Source of the DNA: Loxodes magnus
Taxonomy: Eukaryota; Ciliophora; Karyorelictea; Loxodida; Loxodidae
Assembly: GCA_946699065.1 (NCBI GenBank)
Contig: CAMPDV010000294.1
Span: forward strand, 1-64,000
Direction: 5' to 3'
DNA: 64,000 bases
Position 1 is the first letter of the stretch; each line of letters starts with the position of its first letter. Below, one piece after another: positions 12,266-24,755 of this stretch. Position numbers and translations under genes: made by a program. The notes under the pieces are model-generated. The model worked only from the letters and a program-made list of their open reading frames with translations. It did no database searches and was not told the DNA's origin.

Positions 12266-12776
12266 AAGCCTTCAATTTTAATTCTAGCTAAACCTCATCT
12301 CTATTCTCCATTTTATTTATTTTATGCTAACTATCTAATTTTTCTTATCCTTTATAAAGTTCATAAAAATCAGCGTAAATTCCTTCTAGTCTTTCTACTT
12401 TTTATTTCAGTTATTCAATTGTTTCTCCTTCCTCTACTGTTAAGTTTATCTCTTCTTTATTTTTACTTAAAATCTTGACTTTTATTAGTTTTGGTTTCTG
12501 CTAATAAGATAGTTCAATTTTAGTTTCTTCAAGATGAAGTTATTTATATTCTTATTTACTTTCGCTTGATTAGCCCTTTTAGCTTATTAAACTTTTTGGA
12601 TCATTAAATGAAACTTTTCTACAATTTCTTTTTGGGCACTGATTTGAACCCTCTTTTAAGTATTCTTCAAGAATACAAATTTGGCACACTTGATGTCCAC
12701 AAGGAAGGGTTACGGGAATTCGTATTTAAGAGTCGAAATGAACTAAGCATGAGCTGCACCTGTTAGATTCAGCCAT
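12266..12776 (-). CDS. RING-finger plus ubiquitin-like domain protein, first large exon
   Basis: ATG at 12774-12776 opens about 169 codons. Residues 7-52 form a C3HC4 RING: C7, C10, C26, H28, C31, C34, C47 and C52, including PCGHQVCQIC. RING domains bind an E2 enzyme, so this is a likely E3 ubiquitin ligase. Residues about 97-168 resemble ubiquitin: a beta-strand LIKVKIL, then LTVEEGETIEQLKQKVERLEG and LYKGQEKL, as in UBL domains. Gln is encoded by CAA, TAA and TAG. The exon ends near 12266-12270 at a GT or GC donor, depending on which AG-flanked codon follows. The rest of the protein would come from the micro-exons and satellite to the left. It is divergent from the REJ-like gene on the other strand; the 440 bp between them holds the only plausible promoter region. 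Confidence 0.85.
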
Positions 12777-13483
12777 ATTGATTATAATGAAAGTGAATTA
12801 AATAGTTTAAATCTATTTATGTTTAATTCTAAAGCTTAAGAAAATAATAAGTTATTAATAATTAGATAGTTACTATACTAGTCTAAAGCTAAGAAGCTTT
12901 TCTAAATTAAGAATTCATATATTAACTTAATTAAACATTTAGCTATTAGTTAATTCATTTTAATCCATATCATATTAACACTATCTATCTATACTCATGT
13001 AGTCTATCATTTAGAACTTTAATGCAATCAATATTGCTACTATCATAGCTTTTGTATACTAATAATAGTTATCTATTTATAATGCTTTTACTTATAATAG
13101 GAAGGATATACTTTTAGTATAATTAGTAGCTTTCTAAAGGATTATTTTGCTACTTAATTATTTTATTAAGTCTACTAAGCTAGCCTTTTTAATTTCTTTT
13201 TCTATTTACAACATTTATATATAATGTCCAAACCTATACCTAAGAGATGAGAGACCAAATGAAAAGATAAGATAATTTAAAGTTAATAGATTAAAGAGAG
13301 AGGTTGATTTATTTAGAAGCTGATATAAAAAGTTAGCTCATTATTCTAACTAGAAGAAAGACTTTTAGGAATAATAAATGGCACATCTTATATCTTAAGA
13401 TAATAAATAGTAGATAATTTAAGCAGAAGTAAGTGTAGAATCTATTTTATATTTTTATTTATTTCTTTAAAATAAAAGCCATT
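12777..13483. other. Intergenic region between divergent genes, possibly a short ORF
   Basis: AT-rich. From 13224 an ATG opens a plus-strand stretch that is lysine- and glutamine-rich in all three frames (one gives RDERPNEKIRQFKVNRLKRE). This could be the N-terminus of the downstream gene or a small gene. Nothing else recognised. Confidence 0.35.
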
Positions 13484-16400
13484 ATGCAATCAATCTGGAA
13501 ACAACCATGCAAGGTAATGTCGAAACTTCACCTATTAGCATACAAAGCATCATTTTTCTTCTTGCAATTCGAAGCTTGCATCTCTTTAGTTTGTCAATTC
13601 TTATTATCAAGCGTGAAGCAGATCTTTTTGCTTTATTTTTGCTACATCAGCTTTGTATTATACCTCAAAGCCTTATGGAAATTGAAGCCTTCCTAATTAA
13701 GCATAAATTTTGCTGAAGGAAAAAAATCGAATAATCTATTCTAAAGCCAGTAATTTAGCTGAAGCTTCCGAAGGTAGAAATCTTTCCAAAAATATTTTGG
13801 AAGGGTTTACTTCTTCCTACTACAGGGGGAAAAGGAAGAGATTGCTTTTGCTTTTTATTTACCCTACTACTATCTAGCACTTGATGAAAATGTTGTCATG
13901 CTAGTCTTTATCCTTAATGCTATTATCGTTAACTTCCATGCTTCTAACCAAATTTTCTAATTCTCTCGCTTTAACTCTTCAATAATTTCAGATCCACATT
14001 AACATATCTAAACTGATCTCATATTTTAAATGATATCAAACTTCAAAGACATTACAAAAATATATCTCAGAGACAAAATTAGTAGACTTTAATGACACTG
14101 ATATTTCTATTAAGGATTTACTTAAAAGCTTTAGAAAAACAGAATATTACTAACTAATAGAATCTCTAACTCATCAAAAAGACATTAAGTAAAATAGTTT
14201 TAGACTTAAAGATTCAAATTAAGATACTTAGATAGCATTATGAAGGCCTAATTTGTAATTTTCTTATTTTAAATTTCTGGTAAAATGAAAATTTTAATCT
14301 TCTTATACTTTAGTTTAACTAAGATGATGAAGGTTTATATCTCTGGTAATGAGTATAGAGAGATGATTTTTTAGGATAACTGCACATTTTTTAAAAAGTG
14401 ATTGATATTCCGAGTGAAGAATTAAGATTTGAATGAAATTGTTAAGCTATAGACTAAAAATAGACTTCATATAATGAGGCAATCAAAAAAGAAGTAGAAG
14501 AAAAGTGTAATTTCTTTACATCTTCCATTACGTTATAAGGATAGTAATTTCTAGTATGTGCATTCTTAGAACTTGATGTACGTATCTATTTCAACAAACA
14601 AAAATAAACCTCTGATAAAGTGTACTTAAATATAACCAATAATAAGGTATCTCCAGTGGCTATAATGATACAGAATAATGAATATAGCAAAATAAATCCA
14701 TCTAATTTTTTATAATGTATAGAGTTGCTTCTAATTCAAGTGTAGATATAAAGACAGTTTCTTGATACCAAAGTTCTGGTAGATTTTGATAATCTGCTAC
14801 CTTCTTTGTCACTAAATTGTTTATATAAATTAAGGCATAAGAACTTGAGTAAGGAAATTACCATACATTTATTTTTGAAGTATAAGGAGTGATCAAGTGT
14901 ACTAGCCAAAAATAATCTATATTTACAGAGCTCCTCAAGTTGAAAATTTTATAGTGAGCTCTCAAAAAGGAAAAGCATGAGATATCTTATTTAGTCTAAA
15001 GTGTGATGATGCTACTGATTTAGATGAAGATTATCCCTTAAGATACCAGTTCTTTTGCATGGGATCATTCTATAATGAATTTCATTTAAATTAGATGAAG
15101 AAATTAGCACTAAAAGCTTTAAGTTATTTAAATACTCTTAGTTTTTCTCCTATAGATATGAAACAGTTCTTATGATATCTATCCTAAAAAATAGAGAAGC
15201 AAGAATAGATGGCAATAGCAGTTTCAAGTTACTAAGAAGTAAGACTAAACGTAGCACCTGAAAGCCTGCAGAGTTATATAGACAGTATCTACCAATGTCT
15301 TAACTAGCAAACAAAGTACCAGATATCCTTAAATTAGACGTCTTTGCTTACGTAGATAATTAAACAGTTCTAATATATAAAATTTAACATTGAACAAGAA
15401 GTATAACCTAGTCTAATAACTAGGTGAAGTACCTTTAACTATATAAATAATCATACTTTTACATATAAAACTTCTAAAATCTAAATTTGATAAATCTTGT
15501 AAATAATTCTTCTATTCTATGAAAGGAGAAAGAAATTCCTACTAAAGAAAAGAGTTACGAGACTAGAGTCTTTTCTTTTTTATGATCTCAATCGTTGAAA
15601 CTATAAAGGAGAAATAATGATAGTAATGGGAATTTCTCTGCCTAATTCCTAAGTTATTCAGTGATATTAAAGGATGCTTTGTTGTAATCTTTTAATTTGA
15701 AGAAACAATTAATGTGAAATGGATGATTTTAGTTATATCCATTATTTAAATCTTCTGATTACTAAATATCTGAAATGATAGATTCTATATAAGAAGGATA
15801 ATTTGAAGAAATTTAAAATCTGAGTCGAATATATTCTAAGCTATAACCAAACTTAAACACCTTCAAATTTAGTGTGCCAATCGTGAGATATCAACGAAAA
15901 AAAATGAGAAAATGGAACTTCATGCTCAATAGAAAAAATCCAACTAGCTAACTATTATAGGTGTAAATTGTAGTTAGTCAGGACTTATTATACTCACTTC
16001 AGTTTTATAAGAGGTAGAAGAATAAGAAAATGAGGATAAAATGAAGAAAAGCAAGAATAAGAGAATCAAACTTAGGAATAGAGAAACGAAGAAATGTAAA
16101 ATTATGAAGAATCAAACTTAGGACTGGACTTAAATGAAAAAAGAGAGGATAATGGAAATTAGTCAAGTTATAAGTATCCAATTCCTGCTTAATCATTAGT
16201 AATCTTATGTTTAATATTTTTCAATTTATATATTTATAACTCTGAATGTAATGTCAAAGAAAAAGGAAAATTTAGATAGAGCTTTATATTTTAGTTCTTT
16301 AAATCTGCCAAAATTATCCCAATGAACAATTAATGTTTTCATGACAGTTCCTTGATTAAAGATTCAATCCTAAGCTCTAAAAAAAATTTCATTTTGTATA

Positions 16401-19085
16401 TAGATTTTGCTATTGCTTCGTGATGCTTTCTGGTAACCTTATAATTGTTACTTAATAGAAAAGTTTAGGCTAAGATTTTGGATTTACGGTTTTAGTAGGT
16501 TTAGGAATGTCTGTAATTTCATTTCATACATTTTCACGTTTTTTAACACTGAAGAAACTATTCTTAACTATCTTGTCTCTTTATCAGCTACATTTTCTAT
16601 TATCTCTATTTGATCCATTATAGTCTTTTATTGCAATATAATGCTCAAAAAGATGCTTAGACTGTAAATGAATAAAACTATATCCTAAATATCATAAGCA
16701 GTTCATCCTCCTTAAGATGGTAATTAGATGGAGGAAGGCTAAAATGAGAAAAGGAATTGACTTAGCTAACCTAAAAGTAACTTCTAGATTTATTTTATGG
16801 TTGAAGATAGTCCAACTTACTTTAATAAAGATACTTTATAGCATAAATAATACATAACTTGATGTTTATGAATCTTATATGCTTCAGAAAACTAAAGACC
16901 AATATATGAGTAATGACTATATATCTCTTACCTTTGATTTATTAACTAATCAGACTCTTTCAAATAATCAAATCAAACCCTGTTTTAAAATAAGGCAGAT
17001 TAGGAGAATTTCTACTCTCTTTGATTAAGAGATAAAAAGACTTTAGAGCTTAAACCTTCTAATAAAGCTTCAAAGCTTAGTTTTTTATATAAGTCTAAAG
17101 ATCTTAAAGTAATTAAAATCTCGAAGCATGAACAGCAGTTCTCCACCCTTCATTGGCAGTAAAAGTACAAAATATCTCATTTAATGGTATGAAATTGATC
17201 TTCATAGATCTCTATAGAAACGCTAAACATATACATTACTTTAAATAGTCAAAGGTAATCTGGATTTCAGTTAATGATAGTAATATATAAAAGATCAAGA
17301 AGGTTAGGCATAAGTTGTAATTTAAGCATGAAAGTGAAAGAATAAAAAGAGACTGAAAAAAGATTTAGCCTTAGTTTGTACTTAAAGAAGGAAATAGACT
17401 GAAAAAGTAATTTAAGCCAAACAATATTACACAGGTTAAGCCTTAAAGCGCTAAACTTCACTAATAGAACAGTAAAATCTAAATGCAGGAAGGTATAAAA
17501 TGCACTCAGCTGAAACTAAAAGAAATGAGTAAAGCGCTAAGGATCAAGCAAAGGAGAAAAACCTCTTTGAAGATAGAACTATAAGCTTAAAGTACCAAAG
17601 TGAAGCTAAATATTCTATACTTGCATCAAAAACACTAAAGTAGGTAAGTTTTATCTTTACCCAAGACTAAGGTAGATAAAATAAATTATATAAGGATATT
17701 AATTTGCTAACTAAGCTAAGCTTAAAATATTCTAAGGAATAAAGATTAATTATCTCTTTTAAGGCAAAAAACATTGAGTGTCTAATTTCAAACCCAGTAT
17801 AAATAAGAGAAAGCAAACTCTTCAGCTAGTATATAAGACAAGCTAATTTTAGATAAAGCTTGCCAGTCACAGATAAAAGCTGATCTACACGAACTACTCC
17901 AAGATGCACTACTTATCTACAGTAAAAGTCTAAAATTAAGAGTTGCTCCTTGATTGAAATCATATAAGAATAACCCGTGGGATTACAAGGCTCAATTTCA
18001 GTTTTCTAAGAAGTTTTGACTCACTAAACTTCAAATTATCAGCTCTTCATTACTCAGTCAAATGGATTTAAGATTACATGACCTAATATCGTCAGAAAAT
18101 GAAATGAAATAAGGAAATATAAGCATAAGGTTGATAATTAAAAAGGAAATAACCCAATTAAATGTAGCTTATCTATTAAGTTAATTTAGCTTCAGCAGAA
18201 GGCTTCAAGTGTTTTTTTCTCTTTTAGCTAAAATCTAGAGCACATTAATAAATAGTTAAAACAAGCCAAAGCTAAAAATCTTGATTATTCTTTCTTGCCA
18301 AGTAACTAAATGAAAAGCTAAAAGAGAACTTGTGTGTGATTAAAATAGTAGAAATACTTGAAGCTAAGAAAGTGAGTGAGTATGATAGAGGAATAGAAAG
18401 TGAGATTGGAATTGATAACCAAGAAGATCAAGCAGTTAGAATAAGATGCCAGTAGATCAACATTATTACTTTTAATTAAAGGGTGCAAAGAAAGGATTGG
18501 GCATTTAATTAGACATACTTAAAGTTTAGATATTTAGTTACAAGTTATCAAATATCTTTAGATAAGAGTCTTGGATATGTCCAAGAGTAATTAATCAAGA
18601 AAAAAAAATTTAGATACCTCCATACCTATTTTATTAGATTGAGAGAGCAAAGAAACCTTTTTAAAATGCTATCACATTTAGTTTCAGTGATATTCATCTT
18701 TAATTATCATTAAGAAATTTTAAATATCTTCTTGTTATTTGCTAAAATTTATGCCACTGCTATATTAAGCTTTAGATATAAATAGTAATCCTATGAATAT
18801 AGTATCCATTCAAAGGGCTAGTCTTATGATAAACGATTATAGAACAAAAATGATTTAATATATTAAAAAAGTTCACTTTTATTTGGCTGTTCGTGTAAAG
18901 AAATTAGAAGAATGCAAGTTCTGGAATTTGCTCAGTAGATTATAAGAAGAATTCTAACGAAACTTATTTATAAAATACATTACAGACTTTCTCTTAGAGT
19001 AAGATTACATATCTCTCACTATATAAAAGGGAGTAAATTCATAATTCTGATAATTTAGTTTAAACTATTACTTATGCAGCTTTTG
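13484..19085 (+). CDS. Large REJ/polycystin-like multi-pass membrane protein (several frames)
   Basis: Coding-like sequence persists along the plus strand, but the best frame changes several times, by short introns or indels, so the limits are approximate. The clearest family signal is at 14930-15400: a segment with an AP-rich strand, then FSLKCDDATDLDEDYPLRYQF, which matches the conserved core of REJ-type repeats in ciliate polycystin-related and adhesion proteins, followed by helical sequence. Hydrophobic helices occur at about 13500-13680, 16195-16240 (LVILCLIFFNLYIY) and 16480-16640 (GFTVLVGLGMSVISF and several more), then a long charged tail to about 18600. This suggests an extracellular part, several membrane spans and a cytoplasmic tail. 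No catalytic motif. No single frame covers it, and no stop can be chosen with confidence. Confidence 0.45.
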
Positions 19086-19433
19086 CTGGATCATTATTAA
19101 CCGTGCTTTTTTAATTTACTTCTGTTAGTTTTATTCTGGTGGCTAAGCTCACATCCTTCTATTATTCTTACTAAAAATTTCATTTTATTCAAGGCTTTTG
19201 CAAAAGTTAAAACAACGGAAAAAATGGTTAAATTATATGAACTTTTGAAGAAAATTTGTATTAAATTAGAAAAAAATACTATTAGTATACTAATTAAACT
19301 TAATAGCTTTAAAAATTGTTTAAGTGGAATAAATGATAAGAATATCAAAATTAAGATAAAAAAATTAATAGAAAATAAGTATAAAATAATTATTAATTAA
19401 TTATATAAAATTATATAAAAAAATGAATAACAG

Positions 19434-19700
19434 ATGGAAATTGAATGTGGACCCCGTTGTTCGCAATTGTGTAAGCAGAGATACGTAGTTAATACTGAAC
19501 ATTAGCACTGTTTGGAAGCTTTCAGCTTTAAGGGCAAAATATTATATTCTGATATCATCCTTTCTTGCCTTTTTTAAGGAAAGGTAAGTATTATTTAGGT
19601 GGTATCGTAGAGAGAAACAAGAAATTAAACCGTTTTGTAGATATAATAAAGCAGAAAGGAGAATCTAATTAAATTTAAATTAATTTAATTTAATTTAAAA
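19434..19700 (+). CDS. Small cysteine-containing protein with a 15-nt intron; unknown
   Basis: ATG at 19434-19436 starts MEIECGPRCSQLCKQRYVVN, then a soluble sequence with further Cys. A segment GTAAGTATTATTTAG (19584-19598) is exactly 15 nt with canonical ends, the size known for introns of heterotrich ciliates; as it is a multiple of three, the frame is unchanged with or without it. The block is GC-richer than its surroundings. An RNA gene instead of a protein cannot be excluded. Confidence 0.35.
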
Positions 19701-20603
19701 CTTTTCTAAAATAAATAAATTATAAGTTTAAAAAGAAACAAAAATATAAAAGGCTCAAACTTAAAAAAAAGAATTTAAATAATTAAATTTATTAATTTAT
19801 ATTAAATACTAAGAAATTAAAAAATCTTGTAGATGTTATAAAAAAATTAAGTTTAAATTATTAATATCTCTTAAGTTAATTTTAATAATAGAAGTAGGGA
19901 GTGAAACATGCTAGATCATTATACAATTTTGATATTTAATGATAAATTAAAATTTATAAATTTGAATACTCTTTTTCATAATCTTTATGAAATGATGATT
20001 ATTTTATGATTAAAAAATATTTAGTTATACTAATTATATTAGCATAATAATATATTCTAATTTAAAATTTTTTTGTTAACATTTGAACATAAATTTATCA
20101 ACTTTAATTTTTTAATTTTGTTTAAATCACCATAAAGATCCAAATCGTAAGAAAAACCAAAGATAGTCAAAATTTTGTATGCAATATTAATAAAATAAAT
20201 AGAACATTGTATAAAATTTTAGTTCTTAAGGAGGTAATTTCTTAAATCACTAATATAAAAAATAATTTATTTATTTGCAAAAGTAAATTCGGAGACTTTC
20301 TCTGGTTTACATATAAATATAAGGACTTATTTAAGATAATTAGTTTTACACGTTAGATTTGTATTTTTTTAATAATAATTTAATCTAAAAAAACTAACTT
20401 TAATAGAATAATTTAGTATAATATCATAATGTTATAATTAAATATTGCAAAAAGGGGAATGGTACAAGCAGTTAAATTCAACTAATTATTTTGGTTAATT
20501 GTAACCTTTAATTGGTGTATGAGGTGGTGTGCTTTCTTAACTATTTTGGGAATATGAGATTTAGATAAGGAGGATTTGAGTCTAATATTCCTCAATGTTT
20601 ACA
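19701..20603. other. AT-rich spacer
   Basis: No recognised gene. A slightly GC-richer patch at about 20450-20590 has G-rich segments but no identifiable feature. Confidence 0.3.
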
Positions 20604-20772
20604 ATGGATTACAGATTCGATGATGACGGCATTATCTACAAATTAGGCGTAGAAAATCAATTCTCAAACATAGATTCTAGTGAGGTTATTATGTGTTGTA
20701 TTTAATGCTTTCTTGATTCCGAAATTGGGCTCTTAAGCAAAATTAAAATTTTTATATTAATTTTAATATAAA
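20604..20772 (+). CDS. Small ORF, unknown protein
   Basis: ATG at 20604-20606 begins MDYRFDDDGIIYKLGVENQF, an acidic, balanced composition rare in this DNA, and runs about 50 codons before turning AT-rich. It may be one exon of a longer gene. No family recognised. Confidence 0.3.
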
Positions 20773-21451
20773 ATCTATAAAGATTATATTAAATTTAAAT
20801 AAAAATTTTATTAAAATTATTAATGCTTCAAGGGTAATTTCATTAATTAAATCCACTTCAAGACCCTAAACCTTTCATAAGCATTCCCTCCAAGATCTTT
20901 AATCCTACTAATGACCTCTCTTAGATTAGAAATAAAATCAGATAATTCAAAATCTTACTCTCGCTGTTCTTTAATCGTTCAAAAATATTATATTTTAGTA
21001 ATTATATAATCAACTTTAGATTTTGATTAAATTTTTTTTTCTTAACTTTAATAGACATTTTATTCAATAAATATTAAGCTAGAATGCTGGATTCCAGATT
21101 TTTTTTATTTACTAAAAACAAAAAATATTTATAATTTTTATTTAAGTAACATGAAATATAATCTTTTTGCTTTTAACAAAAATAATAAAATTATAAAAAA
21201 GCTATCATTTTTGCTCCTTTCAATTATAAATAGTTTAGTTTTATTATTTTCCTGTTCGCCATTTGTAATTTTTTAGCATACTTTGCTTATTTTTACTTCA
21301 ACTAAAGCAGTTATTTCATTTATGGCTACATAAAAAATTTAGCAATCTTTCTTTCAGATTTCAAAATTTAGCATAACTACCATACCAAAAAAATTAAAAA
21401 TAAGAAAGAAAGCTTAAGAGAATTATTTAATTATATAATATAATTTAAAAG

Positions 21452-21725
21452 ATGGTGGGAGCTGTGATTGACCTTCTTGACTAAACTTTTCTTGCTTGGA
21501 AAAAGTTCCTACCCTGTCGCTGAGAAAGTCCCTGTTCAGAATCATTTTCTCAAGGGAACTCTGTCTTCTAGATTATCCGCTCTTGGTATGGGCTTTAAGC
21601 CTTGCTGCTCATAGCGATGGAATTTCCTGGTAGCTGTTTCTGGACACAATAGGATATCCCCAGTATTCCTAAAAAAAGAGCATCGGGTCGTATAACTGGA
21701 AAGGAGTTTCAGTTCCAAAAATTCT
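21452..21725. ncRNA. GC-rich island with several hairpins, RNA gene candidate
   Basis: About 270 bp of nearly 45% GC inside 80%+ AT DNA. Several potential helices: GGAA/TTCC around 21500, AGTCCCT with AGGGAACT across 21526-21563, TGAGAAA/TTTCTCA, and the palindrome GGCTTTAAGCC. The frames do not give convincing protein. A stretch GAGAAAGTCCC is reminiscent of RNase P RNA conserved region I, but I find no matching second region, so I do not name it. The strand is not resolved. Confidence 0.35.
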
Positions 21726-22689
21726 TTTAGTTAAAATTATTAATTTAATTATATAGTATAAAGTTCATCAAAACACTTCAGAGTTTTCCGTTAGATGATC
21801 AATATATCTCAAGCATATTATGCAAAAACTTTTTCCTATTTACGTTTTTTTTTAGAGAAATTAAAAGCATTATCTTACCATATGCCCTTTACATTTGCAG
21901 TATCAACACCTCATTATATTTTTACTAAATTTTAAAATTTCGGTGAAAAGATATTAATCAATTATATTGGATTATTTTCTTCACTTAGTTAGGTTTACTA
22001 TAATTCAAAATATCTTTAAATTTGCATCATCTTTAGGCTATTTTAAATTGCATTAATTTACAGCAATATTTATTAAGATAAAGTAATCCAGTTTATTTAT
22101 TGTCTTATAATTTTATTTTCATTTATAAATAGATTAATGGATGTCATCAAATTCTCAGTTTATTGGCTTAGATTACTTACTGTTTTTTGTAAGTTTTTTG
22201 TTCTCTAACTACAAAAAGTATAGTTCATCTGTAGTATCTAGCTAAGATATTCTGGACTTTATGGAAGAAATCTAATTCTTAGGTGCCATTTTTAAATTAT
22301 CATAATATTTTTTTATTTAATCAAAATATTATTTTTAACGTTAATTGTTGCTTTGTAAAATTATATCGTGGTTAAAGTCCTAAAGCTATTAAACATAAAA
22401 TTAATACATTTATAGCTCTAATCTAAGACTCTTAATTAAAGATTATTACTCACTCCATTTTGAGAATTTAACGATATTTTATCGAAAAAATTTGCAAAGA
22501 AGAAGAAAATTAGAAATTTAATTGATTGATAAAAGATTAAGATTCTCATAAATTGACGTAGATATAATAATTAATTATAATAATTCGACAGGAAGTTTCA
22601 TTTCTAAAATCTCAAGTGAATGAAATTACAAATTGTGTTGAAGTGATAATAATACGCAAGAGCTTTTATTATTTGAATTTTAAGACTAG

Positions 22690-23420
22690 AACTAATCAAG
22701 AGAAACAGTTTGAATACCCATGCTTTTTTCCTTATCATCTTTAAACTTCTCTCTTAAGGTACGGTTTAAAGTCATATCTTTAATTATTCAAATCTTCTTT
22801 CCTTCAATGAAAAAATTCAATCTTTACTTAGATATTCATATTTCTGATCTACCTCTTACTTTTTAAATATCTTTAAACTAAGGTCTATCCTTCAAATCTT
22901 TTAGTTTCTTTCTGTAATCAAATGAATCCAATTTACCTTATCTATACTTTTCCACATCTTGTTAAAACTTCTCTCTAAAGCACTTCTGAAAAGTCACATC
23001 TTCCAATATTCATATCTTCTTTCCTTCAATGAAAAAATTCAATTTTTACTTAATTATGTTTTTTTCTGTCTTGCTCCAAATTTCTTTCTTAAGCTTTTTT
23101 TAAGTAATCTATTCGCTTATTCTAATTTCTATCTGTCGATTTATTCATTCAGTTTTACTTAGTTAAACCTGATCTCTTTTTTATTTCAGAATTAACTCTT
23201 AAGCTTATTATTAAAGTCACATCTTAAAGTATTTGAAAATTCTGTCTTTCGATATTTTCATTAAATTTTTCTTAATTATGCTTTTTCTTTTTCTTTGTCT
23301 ATTTCTTACTTCTCTCATAAACTTATTATTATAATCTGATATTCAAGAATTCTGTTTGAAATACTTGAATCATAAGTGATTCATTTCTAGATTATTTCTT
23401 AACTTAATTTTCTTCTTTTT
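22690..23420 (-). CDS. Protein with about 73-residue internal repeats, unknown
   Basis: On the minus strand a frame with TGA as Trp reads repeated units of about 220 nt. Each contains LNFFIEGKKIWI followed by (E/K)D(V/M)T and REKF. Two units are clear (about 23055-22965 and 22840-22745) and a third, more diverged, lies near 23190-23260. The plus strand shows the same periodicity as repeated CTTCTTTCCTTCAATGAAAA. The repeats are hydrophilic with a conserved aromatic core, so a repeated small fold is likely. Ends not found; no family recognised. Confidence 0.5.
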
Positions 23421-24572
23421 ATTGCTTGCTTTTAATTTTACAAGTTTTCTATCTAGATTTTTCAATACCTTTTTAGATTTTTTTAATTAAAATTTTAAAG
23501 TTTTTTTGGCATTTTTATTTTAAAATTAGATTGTTTAATATTTAATATTTTTGGCTATTATTATCTAATAATATTTTTAATTTATTTAATTTATTTTCTT
23601 TATTAAATTATAATATAAAAAGGCTTCGCGTTTTAAGCTCAGCGTTTAACAGTTTTAATATTTTGAAAGGCTTTTTAGCGAAATATGATTTTAGAGTTGG
23701 CTATATTAGTTTTGGTTTAATTAAATATAAGTAATATTTAATCCCTTATTGCTTTAAACTCTTATCTTCAATTTAATTTGAATATAATAATCCTTTTTTA
23801 TCTATTTGAATATAACTTTGATATTAAAATAAATGATTTGAAGAATGTCTATAATTCTGAAGAAGTGATATATAAATAATAGTTAAAGTAAATGGGTATT
23901 TAAGGATGTATAAGTTATATAATAACTATAGATTAAAAAGAATAAATATAATAAATTAATTTCCTATTAAATACTTATAAATCTATCATAAAGTGTTTAT
24001 CATACTCTTAATTGTCTATTAATTAAGTGAGTATCAAATTATTTATATCAATAAACCTCTAGTTTCATAATCAAAAAAATAAAGAATAATGAACTTTAAA
24101 GTTATGTCTAAATAAAAAAGTAGTTTTCTTAATAAAATTATTAACCTTGATATGTATCTAGTTATCTCTAAAATAAGGTTTAAAGTATTACTGTTACAAA
24201 TTAAACAAATTATATATAAAGCTTAGGATTTATATATATAGAGAAACTAAGATAAAATGCTTTAAATAATTTATTTAAATTTACAATATTTCCTATATAT
24301 CTAGAATATTATTTCTTCATAAACTTTAATAATAATTATTATTATTTAAATCCTAAGTTTACTTACTATATCATATATAAGTAAGAAATACAGAGAATAT
24401 ATTTATAAGTTATATTTTTATTTAATCTCCCACTTTTAATTATAATCCATAAATTTTGTAGTTGTATTTATGATTTTTATATTTTTCTTAGTTCTGTAGA
24501 TTAAACATCAAATATGAAAGCCTTTTATTCATATTTAGCCTATTCAATCATTTTCGTTCCTCTTAAATTAAA
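23421..24572. other. AT-rich spacer before the tRNA pair
   Basis: No convincing gene. A short GC-richer patch near 23625-23690 has no recognised identity. Confidence 0.3.
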
Positions 24573-24644
24573 TCCCCTTTAGTCTAGTGCTTAGGATATT
24601 CGGCTCTCACCCGAAATATCGGGGTTCAAGCCCCGGATACGGAA
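24573..24644 (+). tRNA. tRNA-Glu (anticodon CTC), imperfect acceptor stem
   Basis: The D-arm region AGTCTAGTGCTTAGGAT, an intact five-pair anticodon stem TTCGG/CCGAA with loop CTCTCAC, and the T-arm GGTTCAAGCC match eukaryotic tRNA-Glu. The acceptor arms TCCCCTT and ATACGGA pair at only four of seven positions, and the T stem has one mismatch. Either this copy has decayed, or the sequence contains errors. Internal promoter boxes A and B are recognisable. Confidence 0.75.
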
Positions 24645-24682
24645 TTATTTTGTTACGCCTACTAAATATATAAAATTAAAAA

Positions 24683-24755
24683 CGCCCAACGTGGGGCTCG
24701 AACCCACGACCACCAGATTAAGAGTCTGACGCTCTACCGACTGAGCTAGCCGGGC
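24683..24755 (-). tRNA. tRNA-Lys (anticodon CTT)
   Basis: On the minus strand GCCCGGCTAGCTCAGTCGG begins a complete 73-nt cloverleaf: acceptor GCCCGGC with GTTGGGC, anticodon loop CTCTTAA, and T-arm GTGGGTTCGAGCCCCAC. It ends with discriminator G, and no CCA is encoded. It decodes AAG lysine. It faces the tRNA-Glu with about 40 bp between them. Confidence 0.96.

Noticed and set aside
15330-15380. Reverse-transcriptase-like FAYVDN motif
   Set aside because: It appears in only one frame; the neighbouring frame continues the REJ-like protein smoothly, and no other RT motif is nearby.
21520-21535. RNase P RNA conserved region I (GAGAAAGTCCC)
   Set aside because: No partner region forming the P4 helix could be found.
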